From an uncultured Clostridium sp. (GTDB lineage: Bacteria; Bacillota; Clostridia; TANB77; CAG-508), in the NCBI GenBank assembly GCA_900556695.1, contig USQA01000078.1, positions 1-5,867 on the forward strand: a stretch of 5,867 bases of DNA. The letters run 5' to 3'. The position numbers and the translations under genes are program-made. This document shows positions 1-5,864 of this stretch, in pieces. The notes beneath the pieces were generated by a model, which did not search any database, was not told the origin of the DNA, and saw nothing but the letters and a program-made list of their open reading frames with translations. Each line of letters starts with the position of its first letter. The stretch's first letter is position 1.

Positions 1-613
1 TTTTGTTTCCAGTTTTTTTAATAAAACCATCTTCTTTCAATGACTTTATTTCTCTCATCATAGCACTTCTATCTACACTTAAGTAATCGGCTAAATCTGT
101 TAAAGAATAAGGTAATAGAAATGTAGTACTAAAATTACGAGTAGATAAAACATTAAAATATCCTAGTAATTTTTCACGAATAGAACGCTTAGCTAAAAGT
201 TCTATTCTGGTGTTTAAAAGAATAACTTTGTTTAAAATTAATTCTGAAATATTTTCATTTAATATCTGATGAAATTTACAATTAGATTTGCATTTTTGTT
301 TTAAATTCTTATAGCTAAAAAATAATACTTCACATTTTTTTCTTGCTTTTACAAAAAGTTCATTGTTAGTACTTATTACATAAAATACTTCTCCGAAAAT
401 ATCATTTTTAGTAAAATGTTCTACTATAGTTTTATTTCCATTATAATCATAACGAACTAAATCAGCTTCTCCATCAATAAGAATGCAAATTTGGTTTCGT
501 TTATTTATATATGTAGTTATTATTTCATTTTTATTAAAGCTCTTTTTCTGTAATTTTGAGCATTTTTTTTCGAATTCTTCGACAAATTCCTTTGTTTTAA
601 AACTAAAATCCAT
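1..613 (-). CDS. Crp/Fnr-family transcription regulator (3' end outside window)
   Basis: An open frame starts with ATG at 613 and stays open for 204 codons to the window edge; no stop is seen, so the C-terminus is missing, probably only slightly since Crp/Fnr proteins are usually about 220-230 aa. AGGAG at 622-626 lies 8 nt upstream of the ATG and supports this start. Residues about 20-105 look like the cyclic-nucleotide-binding beta-roll (GEADLVRYD at 48-56, NDIFGEVF at 70-77). Residues about 120-150 would be the long dimer helix. Residues 169-198 are a clear Crp-type winged helix-turn-helix (YSLTDLADYLSVDRSAMMRE). Relative to E. coli CRP's recognition helix, arginines are kept at R182 and R187 and the glutamate is replaced by S183. 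The N-terminal Fe-S cysteine cluster of classical FNR is absent, but C18, C43, C94, C108, C112 and H115 are present, with C-x3-C-x-F-H at 108-115. It is divergent from nrdDG, and a shared palindrome suggests it controls both itself and nrdDG. The signal sensed is unknown. The family call is firm; the specific role is inferred. Confidence 0.9.
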   Translation of the reverse strand, partial: MDFSFKTKEFVEEFEKKCSKLQKKSFNKNEIITTYINKRNQICILIDGEADLVRYDYNGNKTIVEHFTKNDIFGEVFYVISTNNELFVKARKKCEVLFFSYKNLKQKCKSNCKFHQILNENISELILNKVILLNTRIELLAKRSIREKLLGYFNVLSTRNFSTTFLLPYSLTDLADYLSVDRSAMMREIKSLKEDGFIKKTGNK

Positions 614-635
614 AATATATTCTCCTACTTTTGAG

Positions 636-664
636 ATTATACAATAAAAATGTTGCAATTGCAA
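636..664 (-). promoter_or_regulatory. Predicted promoter of the Crp/Fnr-type regulator
   Basis: Reading the minus strand, TTGCAA (664 to 659, four of six matches to TTGACA) is followed after exactly 17 bp by a perfect TATAAT (641 to 636). Transcription would begin near 629, giving a leader of about 15 nt that contains the AGGAG ribosome binding site (622-626). The -35 box is itself one half of the palindrome at 647-670, so a protein bound there should block RNA polymerase. This predicts negative autoregulation. Sequence match only. Confidence 0.7.
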
Positions 665-670
665 CATTTT
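647..670. promoter_or_regulatory. Operator 1: 24-bp perfect palindrome, likely Crp/Fnr-type binding site
   Basis: The core TGTTGCAATTGCAACA (651-666) is flanked by AAAA and TTTT, which also pair, making a 24-bp uninterrupted palindrome. The core fits the Crp/Fnr site layout of two 5-bp half-sites separated by 6 bp (TGTTG-N6-CAACA; compare TGTGA-N6-TCACA for CRP). Its centre (658.5) lies about 30 bp upstream of the predicted start of the regulator gene, covering the -35 and part of the spacer, a typical repressor position. An identical 16-bp core lies at 860-875. That the neighbouring regulator binds here is inferred. Confidence 0.8.
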
Positions 671-761
671 ACAATAAATTCAAAGTAATATTTTATGTTT
701 ATATAGTTTGAAACTTGCTACTTAATAGGGGGAAAAACTATTATTTATAAAAAATACAAAG

Positions 762-789
762 GTAATATTTTTGTAATATTTTTGTAATA
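762..789 (+). repeat. 11-bp direct repeat array, GTAATATTTTT, about 2.5 units
   Basis: GTAATATTTTT occurs at 762-772 and again at 773-783, followed by GTAATA at 784-789. A separate ten-base copy, GTAATATTTT, sits at 685-694, exactly 77 bp (7 x 11) before the first unit. The T-tracts recur about once per helical turn, which would favour intrinsic DNA curvature between the two operators. The last unit overlaps a small dyad TTTGTA-A-TACAAA (781-793). The function is unknown; in DNA this AT-rich it may be chance or replication slippage. Confidence 0.6.
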
Positions 790-802
790 CAAATGAAATA
801 AT

Positions 803-830
803 AAGCTATTTAACTCAAATTAAATGGCTT
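803..830. repeat. Inverted repeat with 11-bp stem
   Basis: The arms AAGCTATTTAA (803-813) and TTAAATGGCTT (820-830) pair over 11 positions, with one G-T pair, around a 6-nt loop (CTCAAA). No T-run follows on either strand, so it does not look like an intrinsic terminator. It lies upstream of the predicted nrdD transcription start, so it would reach RNA only if a further upstream promoter exists. The role is unknown. Confidence 0.5.
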
Positions 831-842
831 TGCAAAATAGAA

Positions 843-860
843 AAAAAGCAAAAGCTTTTT
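843..860. repeat. Short A/T-rich inverted repeat next to operator 2
   Basis: AAAAAGC (843-849) and GCTTTTT (854-860) form a 7-bp stem around AAAA. The central AAAAGCTTTT (850-859) is itself a palindrome. It abuts operator 2, sharing base 860, and lies where the UP element or an upstream activator surface of the nrdD promoter would be. It is too weak in G/C for a good terminator. It may be a further protein site or simply low-complexity sequence. Confidence 0.4.
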
Positions 861-875
861 GTTGCAATTGCAACA
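860..875. promoter_or_regulatory. Operator 2: 16-bp palindrome upstream of nrdD
   Basis: TGTTGCAATTGCAACA is a perfect 16-bp palindrome, identical to the core of operator 1 (651-666), and ends 60 bp before the nrdD start codon. Its centre (867.5) is about 41 bp upstream of the start predicted from the -10 box at 896-901. That is the class II activation position used by CRP and FNR. E. coli nrdDG is activated by FNR, so activation by an analogous regulator is plausible. If the alternative -10 at 891-896 is used, the site overlaps the -35 and would repress instead. Confidence 0.8.
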
Positions 876-890
876 GAAAAATAAGAGAGC

Positions 891-926
891 TAATATATAA
901 TTAACATATGAAAAAACATAAGGGGG
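891..926 (+). promoter_or_regulatory. Predicted nrdDG promoter and ribosome binding site
   Basis: A perfect TATAAT lies at 896-901, but the hexamer 17 bp upstream (873-878, ACAGAA) hardly resembles a -35 box. That pattern is common in activator-dependent promoters, and operator 2 lies just at that place. An overlapping alternative pairs TTGCAA (868-873) with TAATAT (891-896) at 17 bp. Transcription would start near 908 or 903, giving a leader of about 30 nt. The ribosome binding site AGGGGG (921-926) lies 9 nt before the nrdD ATG. Confidence 0.55.
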
Positions 927-935
927 AAATGTAAA

Positions 936-3062
936 ATGAAAGTCATAAAAAGAGACGGAAGAGCAGTAGATTATGACAGAGCAAAAATTGAAACAGCTAT
1001 TACAAAAGCAAATGAAGAAGTTAAACCAAAAGAAAGAGCAACAAAAGCAGAAATTAAAGAGATTATAACTTATATTGAAGAATTAGACAAAAAAAGAATT
1101 CTTGTTGAAGATATTCAAGACATAATAGAGCAAAAATTAATGGAAATAGAAAAATACGAATTATCAAAAAGATATATTGTATATAGATATACTAGAGCAT
1201 TAGTAAGAAAACAAAATACTACAGATGAAACAATATTAGGAATAATAAGAAATGAAAATAAAGAATTAGCAGAAGAAAATTCAAACAAAAATACAATGCT
1301 TGCTTCAACACAAAGAGATTATATAGCAGGAGAAGTTTCAAGAGATTTAACAAGAAGATTATTACTACCAGAAAAAATAGCTAAAGCAAATGAAGACGGA
1401 ATTTTACATTTTCATGATGCAGATTATTTTGTTCAACCAATATTTAATTGTTGTTTAATTAATATAGCAGATATGCTAGATAATGGAACAGTAATGAATG
1501 GGAAAATGATAGAAAGTCCAAAAAGTTTCCAAGTAGCTTGTACTGTAACAACACAAATAATAGCAGCAGTAGCAAGTAACCAATATGGTGGACAATCAGT
1601 AGATATGAAACATCTTGGAAAATATTTAAGAAAAAGTTACAATAAATTTAGAGAAGAATTAGAAGAAAAATATAAAGGAAAATTAAGCAATGATATTATA
1701 GAAAGCATTGTACAAGACAGATTAAAAAGTGAATTAAAGGCAGGAGTGCAAACTATTCAATATCAAATAAATACATTAATGACAACAAATGGACAATCTC
1801 CTTTTGTAACTTTATTTTTACATCTAGAAGATGGAGACCCATACATTAAAGAAAATGCAATGATAATAGAAGAAATATTAAGACAAAGATATGAAGGAAT
1901 AAAAAATGAATCAGGAATATATGTTACGCCAGCATTTCCTAAATTAGTGTATGTATTAGATGAATGTAATTGCTTAAAAGGTGGAGAGTATGATTATTTA
2001 ACTAAAATGGCAGTAAAATGTTCAGCTAAAAGAATGTATCCAGATTATATTTCAGCAAAGAAAATGCGTGAAATATATGATGGAAATGTATTTAGCCCAA
2101 TGGGATGTAGAAGTTTCTTATCACCTTGGAAAGATGAAAACGGCAATTACAAATTTGAAGGAAGATTTAATCAAGGTGTAGTAAGTATTAACTTACCACA
2201 AATAGCAATTATAGCAAATAAAGATGAAGAAAAATTCTGGAAACTATTAGATGAAAGACTAGAATTATGTTTTGAAGCTTTGATGTGCAGACATTATGCT
2301 TTGCTTGGAACATCATCTGATATTAGTCCAATTCATTGGCAATATGGTGCTATATCACGTTTGAAAAAAGGTGAAAAAATTGATAAATTACTATATGGTG
2401 GATATTCAACTATGTCACTTGGATATATAGGAATATATGAAATGACAAAAGCAATGAAAGGCGTATCACATACAGATCCAGAAGGACATAAATTTGCAAC
2501 AAAAGTTATGAAACATTTACAAGAAACAACAGAAAAATGGAAAAAAGAGACAAACATTGGATTTGCATTATATGGTACTCCAGCAGAAAGTCTATGTTAT
2601 AAATTTGCAAGAGTAGACAGAGAAAAATTTGGAATTATAAAAGATATAACAGATAAAGGATATTATACAAATTCATATCATGTGGATGTTAGAGAAAAAA
2701 TAGATGCATTTGCAAAATTAGAATTTGAAAGCGAATTCCAAAAAATTTCTACAGGCGGATGTATATCATATATAGAAATACCAAATATGCAAAAAAATAT
2801 AGATGCACTAGAAGCAGCTGTTAAATTTATATATGATAACATACAATATGCTGAATTTAATACAAAATCAGATTATTGCCATGAATGTGGATTTGATGGA
2901 GAAATTATAATAAATAAAGATAATGAATGGGAATGCCCAAATTGTGGAAATAAAGATCATTCTAAATTAACTGTTGTAAGACGTACATGTGGATATTTAG
3001 GAGAAAATTTCTGGAATGCAGGAAAAACAAAAGAAATAAAACAAAGAGTTATGCATTTATAA
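936..3062 (+). CDS. nrdD: Anaerobic (class III) ribonucleoside-triphosphate reductase
   Basis: This enzyme reduces ribonucleoside triphosphates to dNTPs without oxygen, using a glycyl radical. The 708-aa product is close to E. coli NrdD (712 aa) and looks complete. Residues about 1-92 are an ATP-cone allosteric domain (VIKRDGRAVDYDRAKI). The barrel holds the expected cysteines: C172/C173 (FNCCLIN) and C391 (SPMGCRS), the likely thiyl-radical residue. N412 lies 21 residues after C391, as N311 does after C290 in the phage T4 enzyme, and with the C172/C173 pair this suggests the formate-using subtype (inference). Near the C-terminus are four zinc-site cysteines, C648/C651 and C667/C670, then RRTCGYLGENFWNAGK, where G686 matches the radical glycine G681 of E. 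coli. AGGGGG 9 nt upstream supports the start. nrdG follows after 62 bp in the same operon. Upstream operator 2 suggests Crp/Fnr-type control. Nothing is truncated or missing. Confidence 0.98.
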   Translation: MKVIKRDGRAVDYDRAKIETAITKANEEVKPKERATKAEIKEIITYIEELDKKRILVEDIQDIIEQKLMEIEKYELSKRYIVYRYTRALVRKQNTTDETILGIIRNENKELAEENSNKNTMLASTQRDYIAGEVSRDLTRRLLLPEKIAKANEDGILHFHDADYFVQPIFNCCLINIADMLDNGTVMNGKMIESPKSFQVACTVTTQIIAAVASNQYGGQSVDMKHLGKYLRKSYNKFREELEEKYKGKLSNDIIESIVQDRLKSELKAGVQTIQYQINTLMTTNGQSPFVTLFLHLEDGDPYIKENAMIIEEILRQRYEGIKNESGIYVTPAFPKLVYVLDECNCLKGGEYDYLTKMAVKCSAKRMYPDYISAKKMREIYDGNVFSPMGCRSFLSPWKDENGNYKFEGRFNQGVVSINLPQIAIIANKDEEKFWKLLDERLELCFEALMCRHYALLGTSSDISPIHWQYGAISRLKKGEKIDKLLYGGYSTMSLGYIGIYEMTKAMKGVSHTDPEGHKFATKVMKHLQETTEKWKKETNIGFALYGTPAESLCYKFARVDREKFGIIKDITDKGYYTNSYHVDVREKIDAFAKLEFESEFQKISTGGCISYIEIPNMQKNIDALEAAVKFIYDNIQYAEFNTKSDYCHECGFDGEIIINKDNEWECPNCGNKDHSKLTVVRRTCGYLGENFWNAGKTKEIKQRVMHL

Positions 3063-3124
3063 TTACTAAAGAAATTTATAAGTTGTATCAAATAATTTAG
3101 CAAAATGAAAAGAGGATAAATAAT

Positions 3125-3646
3125 ATGAACTATGCAGATATAAAAAAAGTAGATGTAGCAAATGGCGAAGGAGTTAGAGTTTCGGTTTTTGTAAGTGGAT
3201 GTAATCATCATTGTAAAGGCTGTTTTAATAAATGCGCTTGGGATTTTAATTATGGAGAAAAATTTACAGAAAAAGAAATAGATGAAGTAATAAATTATCT
3301 TGATCATGATTACATATCTGGACTTACATTGTTAGGAGGAGAACCATTAGAAGAACAAAATCAAAAGGGCTTATTACCATTAGTAAAAAAAGTAAAAGAA
3401 AAATTCCCGAATAAGAATATATGGTGTTATACAGGTTTTGATTTTGAAAAAGATGTAGTAGGCAAAATGGCAAAAGAAAATGATACAACAGAAGAGTTAC
3501 TTAAATATCTTGATGTAGTTGTAGATGGAAAGTTTGAAGAAGAGAAAAAAGATTTAAAATTACGATTTAGAGGATCATCAAATCAAAGAATTCTAAATGT
3601 ACAAGAAAGTTTGAAAGAACATAAATTGGTTGAATGCGCGATATAA
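3125..3646 (+). CDS. nrdG: Anaerobic ribonucleotide reductase activating protein (radical SAM)
   Basis: NrdG is a radical-SAM [4Fe-4S] enzyme that cleaves S-adenosylmethionine to place the glycyl radical on NrdD (here G686). The 173-aa length is normal for this short activase family. The cluster motif C-x3-C-x2-C is at C26, C30 and C33 (GCNHHCKGCFN). The SAM-binding glycine-rich motif is GGEP at 71-74. The conserved late motif RFRGSSNQRIL spans residues 147-157. An additional cysteine, C37, lies four residues after the cluster; its role is not known. AGAGGA at 3111-3116, 8 nt upstream, supports the ATG. It lies 62 bp after nrdD with no terminator between, so the two are cotranscribed, and the operon ends at the stem-loop starting 4 bp after its stop codon. 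Confidence 0.97.
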   Translation: MNYADIKKVDVANGEGVRVSVFVSGCNHHCKGCFNKCAWDFNYGEKFTEKEIDEVINYLDHDYISGLTLLGGEPLEEQNQKGLLPLVKKVKEKFPNKNIWCYTGFDFEKDVVGKMAKENDTTEELLKYLDVVVDGKFEEEKKDLKLRFRGSSNQRILNVQESLKEHKLVECAI

Positions 3647-3649
3647 ATA

Positions 3650-3676
3650 AAAACCACCCATAAAACGGGTGGTTTT
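3650..3676. terminator. Bidirectional intrinsic terminator between nrdG and gatD
   Basis: AAAACCACCC (3650-3659) and GGGTGGTTTT (3667-3676) form a perfect 10-bp stem with a G/C-rich centre and a 7-nt loop. Read on the plus strand, it ends nrdDG with a run of four T. Read on the minus strand, the T-run is longer (TTTTTATTTATAT) and ends murT-gatD. It lies 4 bp after the nrdG stop and about 40 bp after the gatD stop, as expected for convergent operons. Confidence 0.9.
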
Positions 3677-3715
3677 AACATGTCTTGAATAATGGAATGT
3701 GTTACTTGGCTATTT

Positions 3716-4465
3716 TTAGCTATTGGAATCTATAAATCTATCTAATAATTGTTTTCTACATAAATTTTCAAAATCATCATTTAAAGGTTCTAATTTAATG
3801 TCTTCATTATATTTTCTGTTCAAGCAATGAGAAATAATATAATCTGCAAGTTCGGGATTTTTAGAAAGAAGGGGACCATGTAAATATGTAGCAATTACAT
3901 TTTTTAAGAAGAAACCTTCTTTTGAATCACCAAACTTATTACCATTTCCAAATAAAACATCTCCAAAAGGAGTATCAATATCAAATGTTTGTCCACCATG
4001 ATTTTCGAATCCTATTATTTTTGTTTTTTCTCCATTTAAATTTGCTTCTATAACAATATTACCAATACATCTTTTTTTTCTATTCTCAATTGCTTCTGTG
4101 TAGTAATTGAAAATTTCTAAACCAGGAATAATATTTCCTTCGACACCTTTGTAATATTTCCCAAATAATTGATAAGCACCACATATTAATAGGAAAAATA
4201 CACCATTATTTACAGCTTCTTTAATATTGTCTTTGTATTTTATTAAGTCTTTTGCTAATATACTTTGCTCTTGATCAGCACCACCGCCTGCAAAGACTAA
4301 ATCGTAATTTTTAAAATCAGGTGATTTATCACCAATAGAATATTTTTCTATTATTGCTTTGTATCCTCTTTTTTCTAAACGATATTTTAACACTTGAATA
4401 TTTCCATAATCTCCATATAGTTCTAAAATATCTGGATATAGATACAATATTTTAAGTTCTTTCAT
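3716..4465 (-). CDS. gatD: Lipid II isoglutaminyl synthase, glutaminase subunit GatD
   Basis: GatD is a class I, CobB/CobQ-like glutamine amidotransferase that releases ammonia from glutamine and passes it to MurT. The pair amidates the alpha-carboxyl of D-Glu in the lipid II stem peptide to D-isoglutamine, on the inner face of the membrane. The 249-aa product starts with the family's typical LKILYLYPDILELYGDYGN. It has a GGGADQEQ loop at 60-67, the nucleophile elbow LLICGAYQLFG with C95 as catalytic cysteine, and the catalytic histidine H196 in TYLHGPLL; these correspond to C94 and H189 of S. aureus GatD. R132 (RCIGN) may match the glutamine-binding arginine. AAGGAG at 4475-4480, 9 nt upstream, supports the ATG. 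The gene begins 25 bp after the murT stop, so they form one operon, with murT first. The adjacent MurT separates it from cobyric acid synthase and other CobQ-like enzymes. Confidence 0.95.
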   Translation of the reverse strand: MKELKILYLYPDILELYGDYGNIQVLKYRLEKRGYKAIIEKYSIGDKSPDFKNYDLVFAGGGADQEQSILAKDLIKYKDNIKEAVNNGVFFLLICGAYQLFGKYYKGVEGNIIPGLEIFNYYTEAIENRKKRCIGNIVIEANLNGEKTKIIGFENHGGQTFDIDTPFGDVLFGNGNKFGDSKEGFFLKNVIATYLHGPLLSKNPELADYIISHCLNRKYNEDIKLEPLNDDFENLCRKQLLDRFIDSNS

Positions 4466-4490
4466 AACTATATACTCCTTTTAATTACTA

Positions 4491-5810
4491 TTATTTATTA
4501 AAATTTAAGATTTCTTTTCGTGTTGGTTGAAGAGAAGTGTAGTTTGCAATTACATATTTTTTATCATTTGTTTTATATAAATTTTCAACTGCTTCATGTA
4601 AATCTAAATAAGGTTCTATTTTTAAAGCATCAAATCCAGATGTCTTTATTCTTATTGCTATATCATAAGCTCTAGTTCCAGATGTTATAATTCTTTTTAC
4701 ATTATTTAGATTATCAAAATTAATATCCCAAATCCAAGATACATCAAATCCATCAGCAATATTATCATTTAGCACAAAAAATAAATCTTTTTCGTCATCA
4801 TCTTCATTTAAAATACGAAGGCTAACATTTGCACCTGTTGGATTTTTAGCTAAATTAATAATTGTAGGTATATTATTTATTTCGATTTCTTCAAGTCTAC
4901 CATTATTTAAAACGAAAGTTGATAAAGCTTTTTTTACAATTGAAGTTTTAATATTATATAAGCTAACACAAGAAATTACTGCTACGAAATTGTATATATT
5001 ATAAATACTATTAAATCTGATTTTGTAAGTTTCACCATCTACATCAAAACATCTATTTTTTAAATCTACATTTTGAGCTAATTTATAAATTGGATTATCT
5101 CCGTAGTTACAATTAGGACATTTGAATTTCCCTATATGTGAATATTGATAATATTCATATTCTAATCTTGTTTTACAGAATGGACAGAATTTACCTTCGC
5201 CAGCTTCTTTTATTTTTTCTGTTGCAAATTTATATTTGTCAACACTAAAATAATATATATTGCTGTTTGAAGGATTTGCTTGTCCAAGTCTTACAACATT
5301 TGGATCATCATTGTTTAAAATCAAATTTCCAGTATAAGTTTTTAAAAATTCATTTATTCTTAAAATTAAAGATTCAACTTCACCATTTCTATCTAATTGG
5401 TCACGGAAGAAGTTTAGAATTACTAATGTATCTAATCTAAAATCTTTAAAAACAACAGGGATGTAACTTTCATCAACTTCAAAAACTAAGTAATCAGCCT
5501 TGATTTTTCCAGTTAATGTACAATTTTTTAATATAGTTGAAAGGATACCTGTTTCCATGTTATTTCCTTCAACATTGCTTACCACTTTTTTTCCAGCAGT
5601 TTTTAAAGTGTAACCTATGCAATTATTTGTCATTGTTTTTCCATTTGTTGCAGATACTGCAATTACAGGGCAGTTGACTTTAAAGTATTTGAAAATTTCT
5701 GGATTCCAGTCAAATGCAATTTTTCCTAGAAAGTTTCCACCATTTTTATGACATATTTTTAGTATTAGGTTTAATATTTTCATTGCTAAAATTATGAAAA
5801 AGTTTTTCAT
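4491..5810 (-). CDS. murT: Lipid II isoglutaminyl synthase, Mur-ligase-like subunit MurT
   Basis: MurT uses ATP to activate the D-Glu carboxyl of lipid II for amidation with ammonia supplied by GatD. I prefer the ATG at 5810 (439 aa) over the in-frame ATG at 5819 (442 aa): AAGGG at 5821-5825 lies 10 nt from the former but only 1 nt from the latter. Numbering from 5810, the Mur-ligase P-loop is SATNGKT at 53-59 with lysine K58; the usual form is TGTNGKT, so a glycine is replaced by alanine. FEVDES (110-115) fits the Mur-ligase acidic motif. Four cysteines (C209/C212 and C231/C234) make the zinc-ribbon insertion typical of MurT. The C-terminal DUF1727 region includes NLAKNPTGAN (319-328) and DNIADGFDVSWIWD (349-362), which contacts GatD in known complexes. 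The N-terminal stretch MKNFFIILAMKIL is hydrophobic but is the usual MurT start rather than a clear signal peptide. gatD follows 25 bp downstream. Confidence 0.95.
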   Translation of the reverse strand: MKNFFIILAMKILNLILKICHKNGGNFLGKIAFDWNPEIFKYFKVNCPVIAVSATNGKTMTNNCIGYTLKTAGKKVVSNVEGNNMETGILSTILKNCTLTGKIKADYLVFEVDESYIPVVFKDFRLDTLVILNFFRDQLDRNGEVESLILRINEFLKTYTGNLILNNDDPNVVRLGQANPSNSNIYYFSVDKYKFATEKIKEAGEGKFCPFCKTRLEYEYYQYSHIGKFKCPNCNYGDNPIYKLAQNVDLKNRCFDVDGETYKIRFNSIYNIYNFVAVISCVSLYNIKTSIVKKALSTFVLNNGRLEEIEINNIPTIINLAKNPTGANVSLRILNEDDDEKDLFFVLNDNIADGFDVSWIWDINFDNLNNVKRIITSGTRAYDIAIRIKTSGFDALKIEPYLDLHEAVENLYKTNDKKYVIANYTSLQPTRKEILNFNK

Positions 5811-5820
5811 TTTTATCATT

Positions 5821-5864
5821 CCCTTCGAAAGTAAAATTATAGTACAGTAATTTTTTGCTTCTAA
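5821..5864 (-). promoter_or_regulatory. Candidate murT-gatD promoter and ribosome binding site
   Basis: On the minus strand a perfect TATAAT lies at 5841 to 5836. The hexamer 17 bp upstream, TTAGAA (5864 to 5859), matches TTGACA at only three positions. Transcription would start near 5829, giving a very short leader. AAGGG (5825 to 5821) would be the ribosome binding site and decides between two in-frame ATGs in favour of 5810. The window ends just beyond, so an upstream gene in the same operon cannot be excluded. Confidence 0.45.

Larger units (their letters stand above)
614..935. other. Divergent intergenic regulatory region
   Basis: This 322-bp gap separates the Crp/Fnr-type regulator (minus) from nrdD (plus). 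It carries both predicted promoters, two copies of one palindrome, an 11-bp repeat array, and two inverted repeats, all listed separately. I see no credible gene here: the only small reading frame of note (824-904) has no ribosome binding site. I see no recognisable riboswitch and no convincing NrdR box. Confidence 0.85.

Noticed and set aside
696..711. Possible NrdR box (GTTTATATAGTTTG-like) upstream of nrdD
   Set aside because: It lacks the paired ACA/TGT ends and the symmetry of the NrdR consensus, there is no second box at the usual spacing, and it is far from the predicted promoter.
726..732. AGGGGG-like Shine-Dalgarno sequence in the intergenic region
   Set aside because: No start codon with a usable reading frame follows at a suitable distance.
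824..904. A 26-codon reading frame (starting MALQNRKKAKAF, with a CCNC stretch) upstream of nrdD
   Set aside because: It has no ribosome binding site, its cysteine-rich part is simply the translation of the operator palindrome, and it overlaps the predicted nrdD promoter.
929..934. ATGTAA start-stop pair just before the nrdD ATG
   Set aside because: It lies only 2 nt after the AGGGGG ribosome binding site, too close for initiation; the ATG at 936 has proper spacing.
2333..2557. Minus-strand open frame of 74 codons inside nrdD
   Set aside because: It lies wholly within the clearly coding nrdD frame, resembles no family I know, and is a shadow of that gene.
2957..3307. Minus-strand open frame of 116 codons across the nrdD-nrdG junction
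   Set aside because: It overlaps the conserved glycyl-radical end of nrdD and the radical-SAM motif of nrdG, and its phenylalanine/isoleucine/tyrosine-rich product is what AT-rich antisense sequence gives.
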